A stretch of 64,000 nucleotides of DNA, taken from CAVZTX01 sp963778375 (lineage in GTDB: Bacteria > Chloroflexota > Ktedonobacteria > Ktedonobacterales > Ktedonobacteraceae). Numbering within the stretch: the stretch's first letter is position 1; each line of letters starts with the position of its first letter. Below, piece after piece: positions 43,074 to 52,052 of this stretch. Under the pieces are notes generated by a model that made no database searches, was not told the DNA's origin, and saw only the letters and a list, made by a program, of their open reading frames with translations. Position numbers and translations under genes: made by a program. Location: NCBI GenBank assembly GCA_963778375.1, contig CAVZTX010000028.1, positions 252,674 through 316,673 of the forward strand, in the 5' to 3' direction.

Positions 43074-43598
43074 CTATGTCTCTAACCAGGCAAAAAAGTC
43101 CAGCGCAAAAGTATGATACTGTGGAAGTAATGGTGTGGGTATAAACGTTTCAAGCGCCTCTAACAATGCTTTGCGGATTGAGGAATCTCCTGGTTCATTC
43201 ATAAAAAAAGCTACTGCCAGCATGTCGATGAGCGACTCAATGGAGTCAAGAGCAGCCTGCTGCTCCTGAAGTGTTTGTATCGGGGATGGCAACGTCTGAG
43301 TTGTCCAGGAAGCACCTTGGGCAAAAGGCATGACCTTCCAGAGCGCGTAAATCATAATCCGCCCGTTATGCGCATCCACAAACCACCAGCGATCGGGCGC
43401 TCCCTGCTCCATAGGCTCATTTGGTCTGCGAATTGCGGGACTGGCAAAGAATACGTAGCCAGGATCAGGCAGGCATTTCGTGGGCAGTGGCAGTGAAATA
43501 GCATGTTCTACTGGAATTTCAGCCTGGCGTAACATGTGTATTCGCTGGTTCTTTCGCATCTCTTTGTAGCTAAGATATATTCTCCCTGGGTTTGTCAT
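43074..43598 (-). CDS. Hypothetical protein, possible immunity partner
   Basis: 174 residues, family not recognised. It has no signal peptide or membrane helix. GRIYLSYKEMRKNQRI opens the protein; the middle has PGYVFFASPAIRRPNEPM, RWWFVDAHNGRIMIYALWKV (two beta strands) and the end is helical with IESLIDMLAVAFFM and LLPQYHTFALDFFAWL. It is the gene just after the C39-peptidase protein, 61 bp away, same strand; small acidic proteins in that place are often immunity proteins for toxic effectors. That role is inferred from order alone. Confidence 0.6.
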   Translation of the reverse strand: MTNPGRIYLSYKEMRKNQRIHMLRQAEIPVEHAISLPLPTKCLPDPGYVFFASPAIRRPNEPMEQGAPDRWWFVDAHNGRIMIYALWKVMPFAQGASWTTQTLPSPIQTLQEQQAALDSIESLIDMLAVAFFMNEPGDSSIRKALLEALETFIPTPLLPQYHTFALDFFAWLET

Positions 43599-43659
43599 GT
43601 GTTATCCTCTCCTGGCGAGGTGATAGAACTATCCTCCTGGCTATCAACCCCTAGACAAG

Positions 43660-44748
43660 TTAACTCGTATGTCCAATATCCGTCACAACGATTAATCCGC
43701 CAATGTTCTCCCATGCAGCACGCATCGTATTAGCGTCAATAAATTTGCCCGATTTATTCGTGCCGCTATCATTAATATAAAATCCTTCAATCACACCGCT
43801 GCTGCTATCCAGCTTTACACCTGTCACAACAATCGCATGGTTAACATCTCCCCGCTCCAGGTACTTTTTGTTCGCCCATAGAATACCTGCATTAACTGCA
43901 ATGATCACGCCACGTCCTTGTTGACCATAGGACGATAAATCCACTAATGCAGCAGAGACCTCATGGTGAGCCGGAATACCATAATTCGTGAGAATCTGCG
44001 CTTGCTGTAAGATATTTGTGCCGCCTCTATCACGTGGCTCTCCCTCGGTTTCGCACAGGCCATGCTCGATAGCATAATTCACAATCTCTGTTTCGGTTAC
44101 ATGTAACCCAAACTGCAGGAGAATATCCTGACAGGAGACAAGTCCGCACGTTCCGCGATAGCCATCGCGTTGGCCCTGCTTGTGATTGAAGTCCGCGTAT
44201 TCTTTGGGGTCTCCGACGACCAACACGTCCTGGCCCTTGGTATCCTTCAGATGGATGGTAGTATTGGGAGCTACCTCTAATTCAACACCGCCTCCCTTCA
44301 GATAGGCCAATAGCGTTGCATAGCTTCTCTCAAGCAGTGCTGCTCCTTGCACCAGCTCTTGCCCAAGTAGAGTATTAAGACGTCGCGCCTCTCGCTCAAA
44401 CTCCTGGTACATGGTAAGGACCCGCTTGAGGTGTAACTGGACGGTGCGTAATCGTTCTTCCGCTTCTTCCACCTTCCGCCGTGCGAGCTGTACCATCTCA
44501 ACTAACTGAGAACAATCTCCACCCCTGCTCGCGCAACCTGCCAGGGCTGCCTGGGCCTCCTGTAACACCCCTATCCAGTGTTGCAGCGTCCTCTGCCAGT
44601 ATTGCTGTCGCTCTTCGAGCCATTCTATGGTTCGCCTGCTCTCAGCCTGCATCATGTACAACGAGCTTAAGGCCTCACTCTGAAATTTCAGGAGCATGGA
44701 ACGCATCGCCTGCAAGGCCTCTACAGCCTTGACATTTGCTGACCCCAT
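43660..44748 (-). CDS. Coiled-coil - C39-like cysteine peptidase, candidate secreted effector
   Basis: 362 residues. Residues about 1-150 are helical with long coiled coil (AESRRTIEWLEERQQYWQRT, KVEEAEERLRTVQLHLKRV), like the N-terminal targeting region of LXG/WXG effectors. A linker follows, then a papain-like fold from about 190: RGTCGLVSCQDILLQFGL with Cys near 200, GRGVIIAVNAGILW, DVNHAIVVTGVK with His near 303, and YINDSGT with Asn/Asp near 324, matching bacteriocin-processing-type C39 or butirosin-type peptidase folds. It lies next to a WXG100 gene and EccC-like ATPase, so secretion by a type VII-like system is likely. No signal peptide. Confidence 0.72.
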   Translation of the reverse strand: MGSANVKAVEALQAMRSMLLKFQSEALSSLYMMQAESRRTIEWLEERQQYWQRTLQHWIGVLQEAQAALAGCASRGGDCSQLVEMVQLARRKVEEAEERLRTVQLHLKRVLTMYQEFEREARRLNTLLGQELVQGAALLERSYATLLAYLKGGGVELEVAPNTTIHLKDTKGQDVLVVGDPKEYADFNHKQGQRDGYRGTCGLVSCQDILLQFGLHVTETEIVNYAIEHGLCETEGEPRDRGGTNILQQAQILTNYGIPAHHEVSAALVDLSSYGQQGRGVIIAVNAGILWANKKYLERGDVNHAIVVTGVKLDSSSGVIEGFYINDSGTNKSGKFIDANTMRAAWENIGGLIVVTDIGHTS

Positions 44749-44752
44749 GCGT

Positions 44753-45025
44753 TCACCTTTGATTTAAAAATTGCCGCAAAACGTTCGCTTTCTTCTGCAG
44801 AAAAGTTGCCTCAGCTTCTGCTTTACGCATAATACGCTCCAGCATCGTCGTCGTCTGCTGGAACTCCTGCGCGTAACGCGCATACTCTTGATCGCGCCAG
44901 GTACTTCCCAGTTGCGTAAATTGCTGTTTCAACGCTGACGTCCGGTTACCTAGGTCGCTAGCGAACTGCTTCAAAGTACGCGCAAAACGCTCCATTTCGT
45001 CCGGGTCTGCTTGTGCCTGTGGCAT
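44753..45025 (-). CDS. WXG100-like protein
   Basis: 90 residues, fully helical. FARTLKQFASDLGNRTSALKQQF, then the turn STWRDQEYARYAQEF (WRD in place of WXG) and ERIMRKAEAEATFLQKKANV form the helix-turn-helix hairpin of ESAT-6/WXG100 proteins, which dimerise and are secreted or act as partners of effectors. The ATG at 45025 has AAGGAG 8 bases upstream; a GTG two codons earlier is too near. It lies between the effector and ATPase genes (4 and 12 bp gaps). Confidence 0.75.
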   Translation of the reverse strand: MPQAQADPDEMERFARTLKQFASDLGNRTSALKQQFTQLGSTWRDQEYARYAQEFQQTTTMLERIMRKAEAEATFLQKKANVLRQFLNQR

Positions 45026-45037
45026 GGTCACTGCTCC

Positions 45038-48000
45038 TTATCTGTTAGCTACCTGAGGTGGTGTAGATTTTTGTTGTATCGAGGATAATGCCCTCTGCAA
45101 CCAGGGTATTGATGGAACACTATAGGGACGGAACTTTTCCAATCGCCCAGTATCTTCATTGTAAAGCAGAGCGCGATGCCTTCCCAGAGTATTGGCTGTT
45201 GTCACATCAATCAGGCTGGTCGAATCATCCACTGACATCTGAAACACCAGCCGCAAATCAAACTCTTTCAGCGCCCCAGGTTCAAGAGAACGCTTGAGGT
45301 TATTGTAGGTGTCACACCAGATGATGGTATGGATGCCGCATTCTGGCCCATTCCGCAAAATGGTGGCGAACTGCTTAGAGAGGCTAGGCGAGCTAGTGTC
45401 ATCGCCAAAAGAAGAAAAACTCAACGATGAAAAACTCGTAGCATCATCTGGTCGTAAATCGCGGATGCGCTGCAGACCATAGATAAACAGGTACATAGGT
45501 ATGCTGCTGGCCGTGTTTGCCTCAAGACGCCTCGTAAGTTCACCATGAATTTCGCCCATAGCTTGAACCAGTGTATGCCTTGTCACCACCTGCGTCTGGT
45601 GAGGCAAAGCCTCTGCTATCTTTTGCAGATAACTGGCAAAAGGAGCATCCTGGGGCGTAAAGTCAAAGATGTAGAAACGCGTCCGTGATCGATCATAATG
45701 TGCGGCCAGGCTGAGCAGTGTGGTAATCTGCATACCCAACGCAGCCTCATCGTGCTGTCCAACCGTGACGAGGTTGTTCCCCGCCTGTGGCACAAACTGA
45801 ACAGTGACCGCATCTTTGATAGCAATAGGATCGCCAATCCAGGCAGTAACCCTTTGGGGTGAAGTTGACGAATAGGGAGTAGCCAACGCCTTTTCAAAAG
45901 CTGCATTCTTTTCAACGCTTGCGTTAGCATCTCCCTGAAAGATAATTTGCTGCCAGGGACGTGATATCCGCATCTGCTGGGCATAAGCATTGATGCGTTT
46001 CAGGTGATTCCCCAATTCGTCCTCCGGCAGGAAGGCGCACTGGAACGGATTATTCCCCGCCAGCATGCCATTACTTGCATTATAGATAGCCTCGCCAGAC
46101 CGTGAAAGGAGACGCGCTGCCGGGTTCTCGTCGCTGAGAATAATACGCGAATCCGCCTCTTCGCATTGCAGAGCAATACGTACCGCCATCTGACTGATCG
46201 TAGAACGTGCCAGGGTGTAGGTTCCGGCCAGTGTTTGCGAGCCAAGCATGACATGTATTCCAAAGGCCCTTCCCTGTCTCACCAACCGGTCAAGCAAAAG
46301 CTTTGCTTCCTCTGCAACCTTATCATCTAACGTGAAGAACTCCTGGAATTCGTCAACAAGCAGCAAGATACGTGGCATCCGCGCATCTGGATTCTTCATC
46401 CGGTATTGGATGATATCTTGCACCTGCGCATTACTGAAGAGTATTTTACGCTCCTCCAGAACCGTATCCAGCCCTTTTAGCACACTCTGAGCAAATTCGC
46501 GTTCGCTCTGGACCGCAACAACACGCGCGTGAGGCAACTGATATGTTGCATAGGGAGTAAAACCAACCGTCTTAAAATCAATCAGGTAGAGTTCCAGCTC
46601 ATCAGGGCTATATGTCAGGACCAGATTTGTGAGAAGCACGTGCAAAAGATTTGTTTTTCCTGCGCCCGTTTTGCCTGCAACCAGGACATGCTGTGCTGTT
46701 TCCTTCCCCAGTTCCAAGTACTGCAATTTGCTGGCTCCCGCCCGTCCCAATGGAACGCGGATGCCATCCCGTGTAGAAGCTTTCCACCAGCTACCCTCGA
46801 GGGGCATCACGCGCTCAAAAGGCACCCTGACCTCATCCGCCTCAATGGCAGCCTGCCCCACTTCTTGCAAAATGTTGTTGAATAACGCCAGCGCGGGTGG
46901 TGCATCCAGTCGTAGCGGACACTCTCTATAATCGGGGTCCTCCCATGTCGCGCCCTGTCCATTGAGGGTAAGCACACACGATGTTCGTGCAAGTTCGGAC
47001 ATGGAAACATTGTTTCCGTAAAAATCATAGCCCCAATTCATATCCTGAATGATGATTGTGAAAACGCCACAGCGCGGGCCATTTGTCGCAATCTCTATCG
47101 CGCGACGTACTGCATCCTCTGAAAACTTGGCCGGAAAATCGGTCACCACAAGCACACGATAGGGTTCCGCTACCTCTCCTGCCTGCATGTTATACTCCTC
47201 AATCGTAGAGTACTGACCCTGGAGATACTTCTGGATAACAGACGCCATATGTTCTGTTAAATCGGTTAGCACCTTCTCAATATGCCTCGTCTCGCTCCAT
47301 GCCCGGTTCCCCACCAGCTTCTCATTATAATCAGTAAGCCTCATAAAGATAGCCACATTCTGCCCCAGCCCTGTCGGATCGATCAGGGTGAAACGCACTT
47401 TCCCCGGCGGTTGCATGGCAAGTAACCTGAGTATGATCGACTGAACGGCATTGTATGCGATCATTTTAGCCTCATGACCATTTACCCTCATTAAGAGATT
47501 TTCACGTCCAGGACAATTGATGAATGCAGGCGCTGGTGGTAACAACCTGTTTCTCGGCAAAAGGGTACCTATGCGTGTCGCAAGCTGAATTGCGGTAGCG
47601 GGCTTCCACTGTGACCACATAGCATCTTGCCAACCCAGTCCCCATATACTCGCGTCCTGAACGAACATGGCAAACTCGGGTTGTAACCTCGTCAGCTTCT
47701 GCGACAAATCCTGATCCAGGTTTGCGATAGCCCTGTTAAAATCGTCAAGCTTGCGATCGTGGTGCTTTTGTATCTTTGCCATACGCTCCTTGTATTGCTG
47801 CTTCTGAGACAGCTTCCATGGAGTATCTCCCCAAAAACCCATAACCAGGCAGAGCACAGTAACGAATATAAGAAGGAATAAAAATGGAGAACTATCTGAA
47901 GCAGATACTATATTACATAAACTCAGAACAAATAAGCCAGCAGCGCCAATTCCCACCCAGATTGCTGCTTGCTTAAAAAAGTCGGTGGCTCCACTAAACT

Positions 48001-48181
48001 TATATTTTGCTCGATCCAGATCCCCCTCTGCATTCCTCTCTTCTTCCTGTTTTCTCGTTATCTGTTCCTGCCGCTGTTTCTCGATGGCGGCACGTGCTGC
48101 TCTATCAGCTTCAAAAATTTGTTGTAGTCTGTGAAACAGTTCGCGCTGCTCCTGGACAAGAGAGATCGCAGGCTTATACAT
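45038..48181 (-). CDS. EccC-like FtsK/SpoIIIE ATPase of a type VII-like secretion system
   Basis: 1047 residues. A coiled N-terminus rich in Glu, Arg and Gln (about 10-60) is followed by two membrane helices (about 72-116), then an inactive-looking ATPase module (about 200-470), the active module with Walker A AGKTGAGKTNLL near 500-510 and Walker B RILLLVDEFQEFF near 605-615, and a third degenerate module (about 780-1030, QAGNNLVTVGQHDE in the P-loop place). This is the EccC/YukB layout: the ATPase that drives export of WXG100 partners. AGGAG-like sequence precedes the start at 48181. No other core genes (EccB, EccD, mycosin) are seen here. Confidence 0.85.
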   Translation of the reverse strand: MYKPAISLVQEQRELFHRLQQIFEADRAARAAIEKQRQEQITRKQEEERNAEGDLDRAKYKFSGATDFFKQAAIWVGIGAAGLFVLSLCNIVSASDSSPFLFLLIFVTVLCLVMGFWGDTPWKLSQKQQYKERMAKIQKHHDRKLDDFNRAIANLDQDLSQKLTRLQPEFAMFVQDASIWGLGWQDAMWSQWKPATAIQLATRIGTLLPRNRLLPPAPAFINCPGRENLLMRVNGHEAKMIAYNAVQSIILRLLAMQPPGKVRFTLIDPTGLGQNVAIFMRLTDYNEKLVGNRAWSETRHIEKVLTDLTEHMASVIQKYLQGQYSTIEEYNMQAGEVAEPYRVLVVTDFPAKFSEDAVRRAIEIATNGPRCGVFTIIIQDMNWGYDFYGNNVSMSELARTSCVLTLNGQGATWEDPDYRECPLRLDAPPALALFNNILQEVGQAAIEADEVRVPFERVMPLEGSWWKASTRDGIRVPLGRAGASKLQYLELGKETAQHVLVAGKTGAGKTNLLHVLLTNLVLTYSPDELELYLIDFKTVGFTPYATYQLPHARVVAVQSEREFAQSVLKGLDTVLEERKILFSNAQVQDIIQYRMKNPDARMPRILLLVDEFQEFFTLDDKVAEEAKLLLDRLVRQGRAFGIHVMLGSQTLAGTYTLARSTISQMAVRIALQCEEADSRIILSDENPAARLLSRSGEAIYNASNGMLAGNNPFQCAFLPEDELGNHLKRINAYAQQMRISRPWQQIIFQGDANASVEKNAAFEKALATPYSSTSPQRVTAWIGDPIAIKDAVTVQFVPQAGNNLVTVGQHDEAALGMQITTLLSLAAHYDRSRTRFYIFDFTPQDAPFASYLQKIAEALPHQTQVVTRHTLVQAMGEIHGELTRRLEANTASSIPMYLFIYGLQRIRDLRPDDATSFSSLSFSSFGDDTSSPSLSKQFATILRNGPECGIHTIIWCDTYNNLKRSLEPGALKEFDLRLVFQMSVDDSTSLIDVTTANTLGRHRALLYNEDTGRLEKFRPYSVPSIPWLQRALSSIQQKSTPPQVANR

Positions 48182-48203
48182 ATTTCTTGCTCACTCCTAT
48201 GTA

Positions 48204-48416
48204 TTACTCTACTCTTCTTTGTGCTTCTAAAAGCGCCTTCGCCAGTTCTTGCATTTTAGCGAGTGTCCTCTCACCTTGCTGGTTAATAGGTAATAGATAA
48301 GCCGTCTCGAAAGATGTACTTACCGCATCATTCCATTCCGCTTTGGTCGACTCCCATTTACTGCGCAAGATATGCAGACTGTTATTAAGTTGATCAACAC
48401 TACCCAATTGGCCCAT
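48204..48416 (-). CDS. Short WXG100-like protein
   Basis: 70 residues, helical. QLNNSLHILRSKWESTKAEWNDAVSTSFETAYL contains W-N-D at the turn followed by Phe, as in WXG proteins, then a second helix TLAKMQELAKALLEAQRRVE. It is shorter than usual (about 100), lacking part of helix one. It lies 22 bp before the ATPase gene and is the first gene in the locus; it may be the substrate or signal-bearing partner of the ATPase. AGAGAAAC precedes the ATG at 48416. Confidence 0.65.
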   Translation of the reverse strand: MGQLGSVDQLNNSLHILRSKWESTKAEWNDAVSTSFETAYLLPINQQGERTLAKMQELAKALLEAQRRVE

Positions 48417-48854
48417 GTGTTTCTCTCAATTTCCTAGAGAGTTACAAAAGTATTCGGTCTGGAGATAATGACAGACGAAAATCGTCTTGACGCCGGCCAA
48501 ACTCTGTAAAAACTTGATACTTCGAATACTTCTTTCTCATCAATTAGCGTAAAATGTTCAATAATCCATCGCTATTTCATAGATCTCTAGCTATCCATGT
48601 TTTATCAAGCACCAGGTCCGAATCAAATAAGTATGCATATCCGACCGCTGATTGCTTCTACCTCAGCATAACAATTTCATAGACTACGAGCAAGTGATTG
48701 CGTGGGAAAGAGTACCTTTATACTATTTGAATTCTCCATAGTATTTAAATTGCTCACCTATTTTTAGCCTGATAGAAATGATGCATCCAGAATAAATAAT
48801 ATTTTCTGCCGTTAGCCTCATTCTCGTTGTATAGTAGACATACCATTCATTCAA
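48417..48854. other. Intergenic region upstream of the type VII-like locus
   Basis: About 440 AT-rich bases, probably carrying the promoter for 48416-43074. The region from 48760 to 48840 has several TATA-like hexamers on both strands. I see no repeat or gene. Confidence 0.4.
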
Positions 48855-49057
48855 CGGGCCGATCTCACAGCGAGGGTGGCTAGAGAAGCAGATGCGCTAG
48901 CCATGACGCAGGAGACCTTTATGGAATCGTAGATCGTCTGGGGGCCTTGAGGGAGCAGGGCTTGCAAAAGAGGGTGAGCTGCGTCGACCGGTACTTTGGC
49001 CCCGTTACTATCCTGTCACATGCGAGTAAACAGGCAAAAGAGGTTTGCGACAGCTAA
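48855..49057 (+). pseudogene. Decayed fragment of unknown protein
   Basis: Two adjacent frames join into a protein-like sequence: RADLTARVAREADALAMTQE from 48855, then, after one shift near 48920, GIVDRLGALREQGLQKRVSC and VDRYFGPVTILSHASKQAKE to TAA at 49055. The composition is like real coding DNA, but no family is recognised and there is no start codon. Confidence 0.35.
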
Positions 49058-49131
49058 AAAGTAGTAGTTTTCGGCTCAACTCCCTCAAAGGGTAGAACCA
49101 CGCTAAAATATAGTTCTACTTGAAGGACAAG

Positions 49132-50295
49132 TCACGAGAACAAGCTCATCTGTATAACTGGTCTATGACCATCCAACAAAATATACGGCGCAGCCTGTTC
49201 AGGAGCACGAATATTGAGTTGACGTAAGTGTGAAAGATCAGTCAGACGACCAAGGCGTCGCGCCTTCAAAATCGCATCAGCGCCCACCGGCCCAATACCC
49301 GGCACACGCAGCAATTGTTGCCGACTCGCCTTCATAAGATCAACCGGTGCCTCGCGCAAATACCGCTCCGCCCATGCCCGCTTGGGGTCCATCTCCAGCA
49401 CCATATTGCCGTCGGTCAAAAACGGCAAATCTTCCACCTTCCACCCATAGTCCCGCAGCAAAAAACTCGCCTGGTACAGGCGATGCTCTCGCAGAGGATT
49501 CGTTGGGGATAAGTTCTCAAAGGGAGTCTGGATCACAGGACTAAAGCCCGAATAATACGCGCGAGTCAGTCCATACTGTCGATAAAGGCGATGACTGAGC
49601 GAGAGCAATTCCTGGTCCGTATCACCCACCGCTCCGACCACGAATTGCGTCACCGTCCCGGCCAGCTTCTCATAGGGATGGGTGCGTCGTATCTCCTCGG
49701 CCAGTTGCAGCATGCTCAACAGCTCCCGCTGGAAATCCTTCTTAGGAGCCAGCGCGTTCAAGCGCTCCTGCGTTGGCCCTTCAAGGTTCACCGAAACACG
49801 GTCCGCCAGTTGCATCAGCCGGTAAAGCTGCTCATACTCAATGCCGGGCATGATCTTGAGGTGCAGGTAGCCGCGATATCCATAGCGCTTGCGCACGATC
49901 TCTGCCGTATCGAGAATTTTGTCCTGCGTAGTCACGCTCCCTTTAATAATGCCCGATGACAGAAACATGCCCTGCACCTGGTTCGCCCGTTGCAGCGTAT
50001 CAAATGCTCCCGCCATCTCATCTGGCGAGAACGTCGCCCGCTGCGTCTTACTGCGCCCGGCCCGAAATGGACAATAGTGGCAATTCCGCTCGCAAGCAGT
50101 TGTTATCATGGCCTTCAAAATAGGCTTCTTGCCCTGCGGCGTAGCCACATTCGTGATGCACTCTGCAAGGCTTCGCGACTGGTAAGGAACCCGCCGGCGC
50201 TCATGCTGAGGCTGGTCTCCCGCCGGTTCGTAAACCGTCGCATCACCTATCTGAGCAAGTTTCGTCATCGTATCAGGAAGCGTTTGCACTAACAT
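49132..50295 (-). CDS. Radical SAM protein with C-terminal helix-hairpin-helix, DNA repair-type
   Basis: 387 residues. The Fe-S motif CERNCHYC (CxxxCxxC) is in AMITTACERNCHYCPFRAGR; FLSSGIIKGSVTTQDKI, LHLKIMPGIEYEQLY and DRVSVNLEGPT form the TIM-barrel strands. The C-terminus RVPGIGPVGADAILKARRLG is a helix-hairpin-helix DNA-binding unit. This layout is that of the putative DNA modification/repair radical SAM family which in many genomes is paired with a uracil-DNA-glycosylase-like partner (not seen here). Start 50295 is chosen among weak options. Decayed copies at 42146-42890 and the type VII-like locus lie downstream. Confidence 0.87.
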   Translation of the reverse strand: MLVQTLPDTMTKLAQIGDATVYEPAGDQPQHERRRVPYQSRSLAECITNVATPQGKKPILKAMITTACERNCHYCPFRAGRSKTQRATFSPDEMAGAFDTLQRANQVQGMFLSSGIIKGSVTTQDKILDTAEIVRKRYGYRGYLHLKIMPGIEYEQLYRLMQLADRVSVNLEGPTQERLNALAPKKDFQRELLSMLQLAEEIRRTHPYEKLAGTVTQFVVGAVGDTDQELLSLSHRLYRQYGLTRAYYSGFSPVIQTPFENLSPTNPLREHRLYQASFLLRDYGWKVEDLPFLTDGNMVLEMDPKRAWAERYLREAPVDLMKASRQQLLRVPGIGPVGADAILKARRLGRLTDLSHLRQLNIRAPEQAAPYILLDGHRPVIQMSLFS

Positions 50296-50386
50296 GGAGA
50301 TAGTATACTGAACTCTTGTTCTAGTTGTCAATGCAACAGGGGAACCATCCCAATTTCCTTTCGAGGATGCTCTCTCACTTCCCCAG

Positions 50387-50429
50387 TTGTATAATACGAG
50401 TAAGAATTTCCTCGCCAGTTGTTATACAA
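50387..50429. promoter_or_regulatory. Inverted TTGTATAA elements between divergent genes
   Basis: TTGTATAA (50387-50394) and TTATACAA (50422-50429) are perfect 8-bp inverted arms, 27 bases apart. Each contains a -10-like hexamer (TATAAT; TATACA), one for each direction, so they probably mark divergent promoters of the radical SAM and CBS genes or an operator. Confidence 0.45.
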
Positions 50430-50498
50430 TACTACCCCAGGCAAAAACGTGACAGCACCCATAACAAGGGATCAAGCCAGACAGGGGGAGGAAGACAT

Positions 50499-50966
50499 AT
50501 GAATGTCAGCGACGTGATGACCAGAAACGTCATTACCACCAAAGAAAATCAGACCAAAGAACAGGCCGCTCGCCTGCTTACCCAGCATCGCATCAGCGGC
50601 TTGCCGGTCATTAACAACGATGGCAACGTTGTAGGCGTAGTAAGCGAGTATGATGTCATCGCCAAGGATGGCAAATCAGTCAGTGATATCATGACTCGCG
50701 GCATCATAAGTGTCACGCCCGATACCGACCTTGACACAGCCAGCCGTATTCTAGTTGACGAACGCATCCGCCGTTTGCCCGTACTCGATCAGGGCAAACT
50801 GGTTGGCATCGTCAGCCGATCTGACGTGGTGAGAATAGTCGCGCAGCGCTGGCTCTGTCCCGTCTGCGGTGAGGTCGCCTACGGAGAGAAAGCACCCGAG
50901 CAATGCCCACGCTGCGGAGCCACCGCAATCGCAGCCACCAACGAACCAGAGCCACCCGGTTCATAA
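50499..50966 (+). CDS. CBS-domain pair with C-terminal zinc ribbon
   Basis: 155 residues. Two CBS domains: MNVSDVMTRNVITTKENQT with HRISGLPVINNDGNVVGVVS, and VSDIMTRGIISVTPDTDLDT with RRLPVLDQGKLVGIVSRSD. These bind adenosine nucleotides as sensors of energy state. The end is a rubredoxin-like zinc ribbon, CPVCGEV ... CPRCGAT. The ATG at 50499 has GGGGGAGG 8 bases upstream. It precedes the pyruvate dehydrogenase operon by 42 bp and could regulate it at protein level, but this is only suggested by position. Confidence 0.88.
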   Translation: MNVSDVMTRNVITTKENQTKEQAARLLTQHRISGLPVINNDGNVVGVVSEYDVIAKDGKSVSDIMTRGIISVTPDTDLDTASRILVDERIRRLPVLDQGKLVGIVSRSDVVRIVAQRWLCPVCGEVAYGEKAPEQCPRCGATAIAATNEPEPPGS

Positions 50967-51008
50967 CGACACAAGACCCGCATACCACAGAAAGCCACAG
51001 GAAATAGC

Positions 51009-51998
51009 ATGGATACCCAACAACATACGCAGTTACCCGATACAGAGAGTGCAGCATTTCCTCAGAACGAAAATCCTGATACCCTGCTCGATTACTATTA
51101 CCAAATGCTGCTCATTCGCCGCTTTGAAGAAAAGGCTGCCGAGATGTACACGAAGGCCCGCATTGGCGGATACTGTCACCTCAATCTCGGAGAAGAGGCC
51201 ACCGTCGTCGGCTTCTGCGCCGGACTAGATCCGACCGATTACGTCTATACCAACTACCGCGAACACGGCTATGCCATTGGACGTGGCATCCCCCCTAATA
51301 TCGTCATGGCCGAACTGTTCGGCAAAGCCACCGGATGCTCGAAAGGGCGCGGCGGCTCCATGCACCTCTTCGACATCAACCGCCACTTCATGGGCGGCTA
51401 CGGCATCGTCGGTGGTCAACTACCCCTGGCAACCGGTGCAGCATTCGCGCTCGCTTATCGGGATGCGCACGAGATTGTCGCCTGCCAGATGGGCGATGGC
51501 GCAACAAACACCGGCGCATTCCACGAATCGCTCAACCTCGCCAAAATCTACCACCTGCCCATTATCTTTTTCATCGTCAACAACCAGTACGGCATGGGCT
51601 TGCGCGTCGATAAAGGTTCGGCGGTCAGCGAGTTATACCGCAAAGCTGCCGCTTACGACATGCATAGTGAGCGCGTAGATGGCGATGATCCGCTCGCCGT
51701 GCGCGATGTTATGCGCCAGGCCGCCGAGATTGCCCGTACCCAGCGCGAACCGACCCTGATCGAAGCGGTAAGCTACCGTTTTCGCGGCCACTCCGTCGTT
51801 GATCCAGACCGCTACCGTCCGAAGGATGAGGTCACGCAGGGACGTGCACATGATCCCATTTCTATCTTTGCCAACCGTCTCAAGGTGGCTGACCTCATCG
51901 ATGACAATGGATTGAAAGACATCGAAGAGCGGGTACAACGAGAAATTGACGACGCTGTTCAAATTCGCCGACGAAAGCCCTTATCCCCCGGTCGATGA
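51009..51998 (+). CDS. pdhA: Pyruvate dehydrogenase E1 component, alpha subunit (frameshifted C-terminus)
   Basis: 329 residues as read. LDYYYQMLLIRRFEEKAAEM opens the E1-alpha family; GRGGSMHLFD, MGGYGIVGGQLPLATGAAFA and the ThDP motif GDGATNTGAFHESLNLAKIYHLPIIF with NN follow (about 161-195). It decarboxylates pyruvate with the beta subunit. After DDAV near 51957 the read frame gives RRRKPLSPGR and stops, but a one-base shift at about 51960 gives FADESPYPPVDELMDYIYAP, the normal family ending, to TAA at 52048-52050, 2 bases before pdhB. So the intact gene would be 51009-52050. The last 30 residues affect subunit contact; a sequencing error is possible. Confidence 0.85.
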   Translation: MDTQQHTQLPDTESAAFPQNENPDTLLDYYYQMLLIRRFEEKAAEMYTKARIGGYCHLNLGEEATVVGFCAGLDPTDYVYTNYREHGYAIGRGIPPNIVMAELFGKATGCSKGRGGSMHLFDINRHFMGGYGIVGGQLPLATGAAFALAYRDAHEIVACQMGDGATNTGAFHESLNLAKIYHLPIIFFIVNNQYGMGLRVDKGSAVSELYRKAAAYDMHSERVDGDDPLAVRDVMRQAAEIARTQREPTLIEAVSYRFRGHSVVDPDRYRPKDEVTQGRAHDPISIFANRLKVADLIDDNGLKDIEERVQREIDDAVQIRRRKPLSPGR

Positions 51999-52052
51999 GT
52001 TGATGGACTATATTTACGCGCCGGACAGCATGGCTGAGGAGGGAGCATAAGC

